A stretch of 13,171 bases of DNA, from the NCBI GenBank assembly GCA_937917475.1, contig CALDNF010000226.1:1-13171 (forward strand), written 5' to 3'. A program made the position numbers and the translations under genes. Below the pieces are notes generated by a model. That model had not been told where the DNA came from, made no database searches, and saw only the letters and a program-made list of their open reading frames with translations. Positions 6,732 to 11,919 of the stretch are shown here, one piece after another (within the stretch, counting starts at the first letter, position 1; every line of letters starts with the position of its first letter). The stretch comes from an uncultured Faecalibacterium sp. GTDB taxonomy: Bacteria; Bacillota; Clostridia; Oscillospirales; Ruminococcaceae.

Positions 6732-6920
6732 TCAGTTCTCCTTTTCATTGATATTCTGGGGCATGGGGCCCGGGTTCTCTGCCTGATACTTGCGGCCAGC
6801 AGCCCACACCGCATCAAGCCCGATCCGGACGGCGCACTCGTGGCCGCTGCCATTCTGAATCGCTTCCCGGTAGGCTGCTAGAAACGTCTCCCGGGCGGTC
6901 ATGCACTCCCACACGCTCAT
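6732..6920 (-). CDS. 62-residue hypothetical protein
   Basis: Starts MSVWECMTARETFLAAYREA and ends in a Pro/Asn/Glu-rich tail (PGPMPQNINEKEN). The central part is helical with a conserved-looking GHECAVRIGLDAVW segment. The ATG at 6920 has GGGAGGTG 6 bp upstream; a longer GTG-started version to 7010 lacks such a site and reads through low-quality sequence, so it was not used. The stop overlaps the ribosome binding site of the next gene. No family recognised. Confidence 0.65.
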   Translation of the reverse strand: MSVWECMTARETFLAAYREAIQNGSGHECAVRIGLDAVWAAGRKYQAENPGPMPQNINEKEN

Positions 6921-6934
6921 GCTGTACACCTCCC

Positions 6935-7031
6935 TTAACCCCAGAAGCCAAAGGTGCGCCAGTAGGCCACCGCACCAATCAGAAACAACGCTGCCACCGG
7001 GGCAACACACTGAAATTGATAAATACTCATT
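6935..7031 (-). pseudogene. Possible frameshifted mini membrane protein
   Basis: GGAGG 8 bp before an ATG at 7031 starts MSI and then meets TAA. The +1 frame right after it encodes QFQCVAPVAALFLIGAVAYW and RTFGFWG, then stops at 6935, immediately before the next ribosome binding site. One base fewer near 7021 would give a 31-residue single-span membrane protein. Either a recent one-base insertion, a sequencing error, or a coincidence. Confidence 0.35.
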
Positions 7032-7058
7032 GTAAAATCCTCCATTTTTGATATAATG
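7031..7058 (+). promoter_or_regulatory. Candidate + strand promoter antisense to the early operon
   Basis: TTGTAA (7031-7036) and a perfect TATAAT (7053-7058) with a 16-bp spacer, pointing against all neighbouring genes. The -35 is weak (4 of 6). Support comes from the terminator placed about 65 bp downstream on the same strand. Confidence 0.45.
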
Positions 7059-7064
7059 GGGATG

Positions 7065-7131
7065 GTATGTCTGCGAAACTATACCACCCCTTGCCGCCCT
7101 TCCTGCTGGTAACAGGAAAGGCGGCTTTTTC
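7065..7131 (+). ncRNA. Candidate small RNA, + strand, with two stem-loops
   Basis: Between the candidate promoter and an intrinsic terminator lies a predicted transcript of about 67 nt. It holds a first palindrome (TGGTAT with ATACCA around a 12-nt loop, extended by GGGG/CCCC in the DNA, 7059-7091) and then the terminator stem. It runs antisense to the early mRNA in the gap between the 159-residue gene and the mini-ORFs. It could regulate those genes or act in trans on a helper phage. Prediction only. The palindrome starts upstream of the predicted +1, so it might instead be a protein-binding site. Confidence 0.4.
7094..7131 (+). terminator. Strong + strand intrinsic terminator
   Basis: GCCGCC (7094-7099) pairs with GGCGGC (7121-7126) and TTCCTG (7101-7106) with CAGGAA (7114-7119), one mismatch between them, 7-nt loop, then TTTTTCTCT. 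On the - strand no T-run follows, so it acts only on + transcripts. No annotated + gene ends here, which is what suggests a small RNA. Confidence 0.8.
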
Positions 7132-7158
7132 TCTGTTCGCTCTCTGTTCGTTCGGGGT

Positions 7159-7638
7159 TCAGCCGTGCATGTAGGGAAGCAACGCTGCGTAAATCGCCTG
7201 CAAAACCAGCAGCGGCGTTTTAGGGTTGTTCAGACACTTCACAACTAAATCTCGGCCCCTTCTTTCCTTCTTGTTGAAATTCATGCTCTCAATCTCTTCC
7301 GCAGTGTAATCGCATACCGAGCCGGAGGCGTAAAGTGCTGCAAGGCTTACGACTGAAGTCTTAACGTTCTTGGGCACACGTTTCCAGTACTTCAATCCCT
7401 TTCGGATTTCGAGCTTGACTTCGTTGCCCTTTGGATTCTTTACAGGTTCCATAATTCCGAAGTCAAAACCATTGGTATTGTTTTCTGTAATCGAGTTAAC
7501 GGACAAAGTAACCGTTAAACCGTCTGGCTGCTCAAAGTCGAACAGTAAGCAGTTGCCAAAGCCCCAGATGTTTTGAAGACGCATGCCCTCAAAATAACCA
7601 CTCAGATTACAAGCATCGTTCATAGTATCGCTGTGCAT
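7159..7638 (-). CDS. 159-residue protein of unknown function
   Basis: The ATG at 7638 has AGAAAGGA 8 bp upstream; a longer frame to 7674 overlaps the DnaC-like gene and lacks a site. The N-terminal half looks beta-rich (GYFEGMRLQNIWGFGNCLLF, GLTVTLSVNSITENN), the middle has a basic stretch (LEIRKGLKYWKRVPKNVKTS), and the C-terminus is helical (LVVKCLNNPKTPLLVLQAIY). Base composition is more AT-rich than the neighbours. No family recognised. It follows the helicase loader by 17 bp, so it belongs to the replication part of the early operon. Confidence 0.65.
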   Translation of the reverse strand: MHSDTMNDACNLSGYFEGMRLQNIWGFGNCLLFDFEQPDGLTVTLSVNSITENNTNGFDFGIMEPVKNPKGNEVKLEIRKGLKYWKRVPKNVKTSVVSLAALYASGSVCDYTAEEIESMNFNKKERRGRDLVVKCLNNPKTPLLVLQAIYAALLPYMHG

Positions 7639-7655
7639 TGTTCTATTCCTTTCTC

Positions 7656-8387
7656 TTATGCAGGTTTCTTCCATCGGTTTTCCCGGCCATCTGGTACAGC
7701 AAGGAAATACTGGCCGTTGCCGCTGGCCTGTTCAATCCGGCTTGCGATCGGCGGGGCAATATCTTCCAGCCGTTCCGGTGTCCAGCAGCTCGAAATAATG
7801 GTGATCTTGCCGCTGCTGCACCGTGCGTCTATGACTTCCAGAGCCTTGTCAAGGTCTGTTGCGCTGGGCGTTCCCCTGCTGTTTACCACGTCAAGGAAAC
7901 CGTCAATCCACAACACATTGCAGCCTTTTGCCGTCTCGATCAGCTGCCAGTCTCTCGAGCTGCGGCGTGCAAAGCTCTTCCACTGCTGATAGAGCAAGCC
8001 GTTTGAGCCGTTCGCCATGATGTGGTAAAAGATTTTGTTGCACAAATGGCTCTTGCCGGTGGCGGTCTGACCGCCAATGTAAAAGCATCCAGCGGGCCGC
8101 TGGGCGAACTCTGCGGCCTTACGGTGGAGAACCCGCTGCCAGTCGGTTAAATCAAGATAATCACCCGCCGGGGGCGGCACATTGCCCGCTCTGCGTGCAT
8201 CATCCTCTCGCACTCGAACGGAGCCGCACTCCGGGCAGATGGTCAACAGGCCGTGGAAATATTCGTCATTTGACCATACTTCCATAACGTGGCCGCTGCC
8301 ATTGCAAACCGGGCAGGGGCTTCCCTCCGGGTGATTGTATTCAGCTTTCAGCCGTGCGCTGTGCTGCTGCCATGCGTTCAAATCCAT
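7656..8387 (-). CDS. DnaC/IstB-like helicase-loader ATPase
   Basis: 243 residues. An N-terminal zinc ribbon (CPVCNGSG ... CPECGS, about residues 25-55) precedes an AAA+ domain with Walker A GQTATGKSH (about residues 105-113), a Walker B-like VLWIDGFLD, sensor-1 ISSCWTPERL and an SRIEQASG arginine-finger segment. This matches phage DnaC/DnaI-type proteins that load the host replicative helicase. Walker B has D-G where most loaders have D-D or D-E, so ATP hydrolysis may be altered. AAGGAGG sits before the ATG. It follows the replisome-organizer-like gene by 6 bp, the usual initiator-loader pair of temperate phages. Confidence 0.85.
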   Translation of the reverse strand: MDLNAWQQHSARLKAEYNHPEGSPCPVCNGSGHVMEVWSNDEYFHGLLTICPECGSVRVREDDARRAGNVPPPAGDYLDLTDWQRVLHRKAAEFAQRPAGCFYIGGQTATGKSHLCNKIFYHIMANGSNGLLYQQWKSFARRSSRDWQLIETAKGCNVLWIDGFLDVVNSRGTPSATDLDKALEVIDARCSSGKITIISSCWTPERLEDIAPPIASRIEQASGNGQYFLAVPDGRENRWKKPA

Positions 8388-8393
8388 CTGTTA

Positions 8394-9047
8394 TCACTCC
8401 TCCTTCTCAACGTCCGGTGGGGCCGCTTCTGCGGCGGGCCACTCCGGACGCTTGAGGCTTTCAAAAAACTTCCTTCTTGCTTCATCCGTTGCAGCATCCC
8501 GGTCACCACCGTCTAAACTACTACCTAGCACCGTACTGCCGCCCAATGCGCCCTTGTGGGGCGCAACGGCGGCAGGCGGTGCGGTCGGCTGCTGCTCAAC
8601 TTTACTAATCTCTACTACCCTATTCTTTTCTATACTATACTGGGGTTCCATCCGGTTTCCACTTTGGTTCCAAAATGGTTCCGTAACGGTTCCAGAATTA
8701 GAAAGAATATAGCGTTTTGATGATGATTCTTTTAACAGTGCGAGCTCGTTCTGAAACATGGTCTTGCGATAGCGGTCACTCTTGAGTGTGTTGTTTACCT
8801 TCCAGTCAGCCACGACAATCACCCCGGAGCTGAACGAAATCACATAGCCAGCTGCTTCCAGCTGCTTCAAGTCACCGGCATTGCATCCGATCGTGCGCAC
8901 GATAGTGCGGGGGCTTGAAACAAAGCCGTCATCATCGGCACGCATACCCAGATGAAAATAGAGTGCCTGCGTTTTGGGCTGCAGGTCAAGAAAAGCATCG
9001 GTTTCTACCACGTCCACCGAAAACATTCTTTTGTTTGCCACACTCAC
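8394..9047 (-). CDS. Replisome-organizer-like replication initiation protein
   Basis: 217 residues. The N-terminus (NKRMFSVDVVETDAFLDLQP, LYFHLGMRADDDGFV, ASPRTIVRTIG-like segment, LEAAGYVI, GVIVVADWKVNNTLKSDRY) is the winged-helix domain typical of phage replisome organizers and DnaD-like initiators. The Ser/Asn-rich central part is low complexity and the C-terminus is charged. It probably binds the element origin and hands over to the DnaC-like loader. The GTG start overlaps the stop of the upstream HTH gene (GTGA), with AGAGGGGGG just before. A clear C-terminal DnaD domain is not seen, so this may be a short form. Confidence 0.75.
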   Translation of the reverse strand: MSVANKRMFSVDVVETDAFLDLQPKTQALYFHLGMRADDDGFVSSPRTIVRTIGCNAGDLKQLEAAGYVISFSSGVIVVADWKVNNTLKSDRYRKTMFQNELALLKESSSKRYILSNSGTVTEPFWNQSGNRMEPQYSIEKNRVVEISKVEQQPTAPPAAVAPHKGALGGSTVLGSSLDGGDRDAATDEARRKFFESLKRPEWPAAEAAPPDVEKEE

Positions 9048-9283
9048 GCCCCCCTCTTCTTGTATTCCTTGGGCTCATCCGTGAAGAAATACACGCTGAT
9101 CTTGTCGATGGGAATAGCCAGCACCTTGGCGATCGATACGATCTCCTTACTTGTGAAAGGCTGATAACCTTTCATCCGGGCCGTCATGGTGCTCCGTGCA
9201 ATTCCGGCCCGATCGGCAACGTCGTTTTGCCGTAGCTCACATTCTGCAAACCGGACACGGAGATTGTGAAAATACCGGTTCAT
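9044..9283 (-). CDS. Small XRE-like HTH protein
   Basis: 79 residues. The central helix-turn-helix reads LRQNDVADRAGIARSTMTAR followed by MKGYQPFTSKEIVSIAKVLA, a Cro/CI-type DNA-binding fold. The Lys-rich C-terminus is short, with no dimerisation domain. AGGAGG precedes the ATG. It is the second gene of the early operon, overlapping the replisome-organizer-like gene by 4 bp. Likely a Cro-like regulator or excision control protein. Confidence 0.75.
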   Translation of the reverse strand: MNRYFHNLRVRFAECELRQNDVADRAGIARSTMTARMKGYQPFTSKEIVSIAKVLAIPIDKISVYFFTDEPKEYKKRGA

Positions 9284-9285
9284 GG

Positions 9286-9489
9286 TTAATCCTCCTGTTC
9301 AATGATTTCGGTCACGTCTACGCCCAGAGCGGCGGCAATGCGGCGTGCAGTCTTTTCGCTGATGCTCTTTTCACCGTTAAATGCAGCACCCACCCAGCGG
9401 CGGGAAAGTTCAAGAGTTTCAGCGAGTTCGCATTGGGTCTTGCCTGCTACCAACAGGGCGGTCTTTGCTTTGACTTTGCTGAATCGCAT
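9286..9489 (-). CDS. Small HTH protein, Cro-like, first early gene
   Basis: 67 residues, almost entirely a helix-turn-helix: KTQCELAETLELSRRWVGAA then FNGEKSISEKTARRIAAALG and VDVTEII. The ATG at 9489 follows AAAGGAG at 7 bp; an open extension to 9567 would run back over the promoter and is rejected. Its place directly after the early promoter, opposite the CI-like gene, is that of a Cro-type repressor. Confidence 0.8.
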   Translation of the reverse strand: MRFSKVKAKTALLVAGKTQCELAETLELSRRWVGAAFNGEKSISEKTARRIAAALGVDVTEIIEQED

Positions 9490-9511
9490 TTGCAATCTCC
9501 TTTCATGTGTG

Positions 9512-9582
9512 ATTCGCAATTTGGCATCGCTTGTCTTGATTATATGCCAATTTGGGCACTTTGTCAATGCCTTGTTGCGAAT
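9512..9582. promoter_or_regulatory. Operator candidates in the switch region
   Basis: Two inverted pairs lie here. ATTCGCAA (9512-9519) and TTGCGAAT (9575-9582) are exact inverses; the second overlaps the -35 of the CI-like gene. AATTTGGCAT (9518-9527) and ATGCCAATTT (9544-9553) are inverse with one mismatch and frame the early -10. They are plausible binding sites for the CI-like and Cro-like proteins. Confidence 0.55.
9539..9567 (-). promoter_or_regulatory. Early promoter, perfect consensus
   Basis: On the - strand TTGACA (9567-9562) and TATAAT (9544-9539) with exactly 17 bp between them. It reads into the Cro-like gene and the replication operon. A promoter this strong in an integrated element must be repressed, presumably by the CI-like protein. 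Confidence 0.88.
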
Positions 9583-9603
9583 TTATTCCAGTCATGATAT
9601 ACT
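9575..9603 (+). promoter_or_regulatory. Promoter of the CI-like gene
   Basis: TTGCGA (9575-9580) and TATACT (9598-9603) with a 17-bp spacer, ending about 24 bp before the ATG. It is divergent from the early promoter with the -35 elements 7 bp apart, so polymerase or repressor on one blocks the other. Confidence 0.7.
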
Positions 9604-9626
9604 CAAACCCAAAGGGGGATTTAAAA

Positions 9627-10304
9627 ATGGGCGTTGCTACAAGAATAGGTGAGATTGCAAAAGAAAACGGAATTTCACTAAAAGAACTCAGCCGACAAGT
9701 TGACATTCCATATACAACACTTTATCACGCTGTGAAACGTGACAGCAAAATGGAATTTGAAACCGTTCAGAAAATTGCCGCTGCGCTCAATATTCCGTGG
9801 TACGAATTATACACCGGCAAAATAGCAGACGATACATCATTAGATATTCTGCTAAGGCGTGAAAAAATATCGCAATTCGGAAATGAAACCGAACGGCTTG
9901 CGGATGCAAATGCGTGTCTTGATCTCTGGCAAACTTCCACAGAGCTTGCTTCTGGTCTCGTGTGGGCGGATGATACTAGAAGCGATTGGATGAAAAGGAA
10001 TATTCCGGTTGTTGCCAGCATTTACAACGTTGATGAAAATTCTTTGCGAGATTCCGTTTTGCGGTACTATGAACCGCAAGAAATATATCTTGATGCCATA
10101 AAGAAAATCATTTATAACGAGCCGCTTAATCTTGAATGTCTGGAAAAAATAAGCAAAGCTTTGGCACAGATGAACGACAACGGCCAGACTGTGGCCGTGG
10201 AACGTGTGCAAGAGCTGGCCCAGATACCAGCATACCAGCGCACGGCAGAGCCCGCCCAGGACGTGCCCGGCGGCGCAGACGATAAAGAACCCGAACAAAA
10301 ATAA
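9627..10304 (+). CDS. CI-like HTH transcriptional regulator
   Basis: 225 residues. The N-terminal helix-turn-helix reads IAKENGISLKELSRQVDIPY followed by TTLYHAVKRDSKMEFETVQK and IAAALNIPWYEL. The remainder is not a recognisable LexA/S24 protease domain: no Ser-Lys dyad context is seen, so induction by RecA-driven self-cleavage is not supported. A helper-phage or antirepressor signal is possible. AAAGGGGG lies before the ATG. The first 170 codons are clearly more AT-rich than the rest of the element, while the last 50 (LAQIPAYQRTAEPAQDVPGG region) are GC-rich, hinting at a composite origin. Confidence 0.75.
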   Translation: MGVATRIGEIAKENGISLKELSRQVDIPYTTLYHAVKRDSKMEFETVQKIAAALNIPWYELYTGKIADDTSLDILLRREKISQFGNETERLADANACLDLWQTSTELASGLVWADDTRSDWMKRNIPVVASIYNVDENSLRDSVLRYYEPQEIYLDAIKKIIYNEPLNLECLEKISKALAQMNDNGQTVAVERVQELAQIPAYQRTAEPAQDVPGGADDKEPEQK

Positions 10305-10308
10305 AACG

Positions 10309-10697
10309 CCCACAGACGGCCTTGTAGCCGGTGTGAGCGGATAGCACAATATTGATATTGATGTGCGTTCCGAAACAGAACCCACCTTGCAAGTGGGTCA
10401 CTGAATTGGTGACCCAAGCGAGACGGCAAAACGCCGCCCCCTTGGGGGGTCTGCGAGGTTTTGCGCAACCCCGCCCCATCCCAACCAGTGGGGGCAACTG
10501 GCGGCTGAAAAATCAGCTGCCAAAAGATGTGCGCAAAATTGCGCAGATGGTGGCGGCCGAAAATTAGGCCGCCAAAGGGTCTCCCCAATTTTGGGGAGAT
10601 GTTGCCGAGAAAGCAGTAGGCGATGAGGTGAGCGGAAAAATCCGCTGTCAAGGGGGCTGCTCAATTTTGAGCAGACGGTCGCAGCGCAAAATTGCGC
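10309..10697. repeat. Dense hairpin array, about 26-bp spacing
   Basis: The 437-bp gap between the CI-like gene and the toxin gene holds no credible gene but about 14 inverted repeats. The core is eight units starting near 10500, 10530, 10552, 10580, 10604, 10631, 10657 and 10684. Examples: TGCGCAA/TTGCGCA, GGCGGCC/GGCCGCC, TCTCCCCAA/TTGGGGAGA, AGCGGA/TCCGCT, CTGCTCAA/TTGAGCAG. Stems differ in sequence yet stay paired; loops are A/T-only (AA, TT, AAAA, AAAATT). The unit at 10604 is degenerate. Left of the core are CGGA-GCACA/TGTGC-TCCG (10338-10372), two mutually exclusive stems at 10381-10416, and CCAGT/ACTGG (10485-10501). Function unknown: origin, structured RNA, or protein-binding array. 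Confidence 0.8.
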
Positions 10698-10741
10698 CGC
10701 CAAATTCAGTGCGATTTTCCGGGTAGAAAGAAGGTGAACCA

Positions 10742-11065
10742 ATGGAATTAACGATAGAGAACCTACGCATACTGGCCCGAGAGGGGCAAATCTTTCTGAC
10801 GGCCCACTCGCAGGCCCGGCTATATGAGCGTGGTATCCTGCTGGCAGACATCCGGCAGGCGATCCAGAGCGGGAAGATCATCGAGTACCGCCCGGATGAT
10901 TACCGGTGTCCGTCCTGTTTGGTGCTAGGGGTCAATCTGGCAGGCCGTTGGCTGCACGTGGTATGCGGGATCCATGAGGATTCATTGTGGATTCTGACCG
11001 CATACTGGCCCGATCTTGACCACTGGAACGCAACGTATACTGAACGAAAGAAGAAAGGGGAATAA
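10742..11065 (+). CDS. DUF4258 protein, putative toxin of a TA pair
   Basis: 107 residues. FLTAHSQARLYERGILLADI, then GKIIEYRPDDYRCPSCLVLG, and LHVVCGIHEDSLWILTAYWP with a following DxxxW are the DUF4258 pattern, a RelE/BrnT-like small fold often found as the toxin next to an antitoxin. The ATG has GAAAGAAGG upstream. A YgiT-type zinc-finger gene follows after 2 bp, so the pair is organised like mqsR-mqsA with the toxin first. Likely role: element maintenance or abortive defence. RNase activity is inferred from the fold class, not shown. Confidence 0.8.
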   Translation: MELTIENLRILAREGQIFLTAHSQARLYERGILLADIRQAIQSGKIIEYRPDDYRCPSCLVLGVNLAGRWLHVVCGIHEDSLWILTAYWPDLDHWNATYTERKKKGE

Positions 11066-11067
11066 TT

Positions 11068-11298
11068 ATGACCTGCTTTTTCTGCAAAGGCGAAATGAAG
11101 CCCAGCACGACGATTCACACGGTACAGCTCAAGAACTGCGTTGTCGTTATCAAAAACGTTCCCTGCATGGAGTGCGAACAGTGCGGCGAGGTCGTGCTGT
11201 CTGCTGACACCGTGGAAAAGATAGAGCACATTCTGCGGACGGTCGAAAAGGCCGTGGCCGAAATCACCGTGGTCAACTTCCCGGATTGTGCAGCATGA
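11068..11298 (+). CDS. YgiT-type zinc-finger protein, putative antitoxin
   Basis: 76 residues. Cys3-Cys6 (CFFC) and Cys36-Cys39 (CEQCGE) form the zinc site typical of the MqsA/YgiT N-terminal domain; a helical end follows (TVEKIEHILRTVEKAVAEIT). MqsA normally has a C-terminal HTH that represses its operon; it is absent here, so autoregulation would need another protein. The stop overlaps the integrase start (ATGA), so toxin, antitoxin and integrase form one transcription and translation unit. Confidence 0.8.
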   Translation: MTCFFCKGEMKPSTTIHTVQLKNCVVVIKNVPCMECEQCGEVVLSADTVEKIEHILRTVEKAVAEITVVNFPDCAA

Positions 11299-11919
11299 GC
11301 AAGCGAACCAATACGGCCGTCTGGGAAGAAAAATACCAACGCTGGCGGATTGCGGTGCAGAAAGACGGCGTGCGCAAATATTTTTACAGCAGCACTCCCG
11401 GACGCACTGGCCAGAGGGAAGCCAACCGAAAGGCTGACGCTTGGCTCGAGGACGGCATAGGGGTCAAGGTGGGCCGGGTTGAAGACGTGTATAAACTCTG
11501 GCTCGAGGGCTTGAAGCAGACTACCAGCGAGGGCAACTGGGAGCCGATCGAGAGCCGTTGGCGGGTCTGGGTGCTGCCAGCGATCGGAAAGAAGCGGGCA
11601 AACGCTCTGACGGATGCGGACTTGCAAGCGATCATCAACAAGGCCGCTGCCGCCGGCCGGAGCCGGAAAACCTTGCAGCTAATCGCCGGTGATCTGCGCT
11701 CGTTCTGCAAATACTGCCGGAAAAGCAAGCTTTCGGCTTTCCTGCCGGAAGACGTTCAGATACCCGCCGGGGCCCGCTATAAAGGCAAAAGTGTGCTACA
11801 ACCTGCCGATCTGGTAAAGCTGTTCAGCATCGACACAACGCTTTACAGGGGTAAGCGGGTGCATGATGACTTTATCCACGCATACCGCTTTCAAGTCTTG
11901 ACCGGCTTGCGGCCCGGGG
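11295..11919 (+). pseudogene. Tyrosine integrase, 3'-truncated at the recG junction
   Basis: About 208 residues are recognisable. N-terminal arm-binding domain (EEKYQRWRIAVQKDGVRKYF, then GQREANRKADAWLEDG), SAM-like core-binding domain (VYKLWLEGLKQ, WRVWVLPAIGKKRANALTDA, LIAGDLRSFCKYCRKSKLS), and the start of the catalytic domain ending FQVLTGLRPG, whose Arg is the first catalytic residue. The HxxR, second His and Tyr are missing because the reading runs into reversed recG; the open frame continues to 11957 with unrelated residues. The ATG at 11295 overlaps the antitoxin stop; a GTG at 11286 is an alternative. As shown it cannot recombine DNA. Confidence 0.85.

Larger units (their letters stand above)
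3680..11919. mobile_element. Integrated satellite-like element at ssrA (right end cut)
   Basis: About 8.2 kb between the ssrA 3' end and the integrase/recG junction. Contents: sigma factor, major capsid protein, scaffold, several small ORFs, DnaC-like loader, replisome-organizer-like protein, two HTH regulators, divergent CI-like regulator, hairpin array, toxin-antitoxin pair and integrase. Gene spacing is tight, most ORFs have good ribosome binding sites, and the layout is a single switch region with two divergent arms. No terminase, portal, head protease, tail or lysis gene is present. This matches a small phage satellite that brings its own capsid and scaffold; a prophage that lost its other late genes is the alternative. 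attR is not in view because the integrase is cut at about 11919. Confidence 0.75.

Noticed and set aside
6732..7010. Longer GTG-started version of the 62-residue protein
   Set aside because: The extra 30 residues lack a ribosome binding site at 7010 and overlap the hydrophobic mini-ORF frame; the ATG at 6920 has GGGAGGTG at ideal spacing.
10112..10651. - strand open frame of 179 codons across the hairpin region
   Set aside because: It overlaps the CI-like gene, crosses every hairpin, and its translation is Arg/Gly/Cys-rich without family features. The frame is a by-product of GC-rich palindromes.
10500..10697. CRISPR array
   Set aside because: There is no constant repeat: the stem sequences change from unit to unit while pairing is kept, and no cas genes are nearby.
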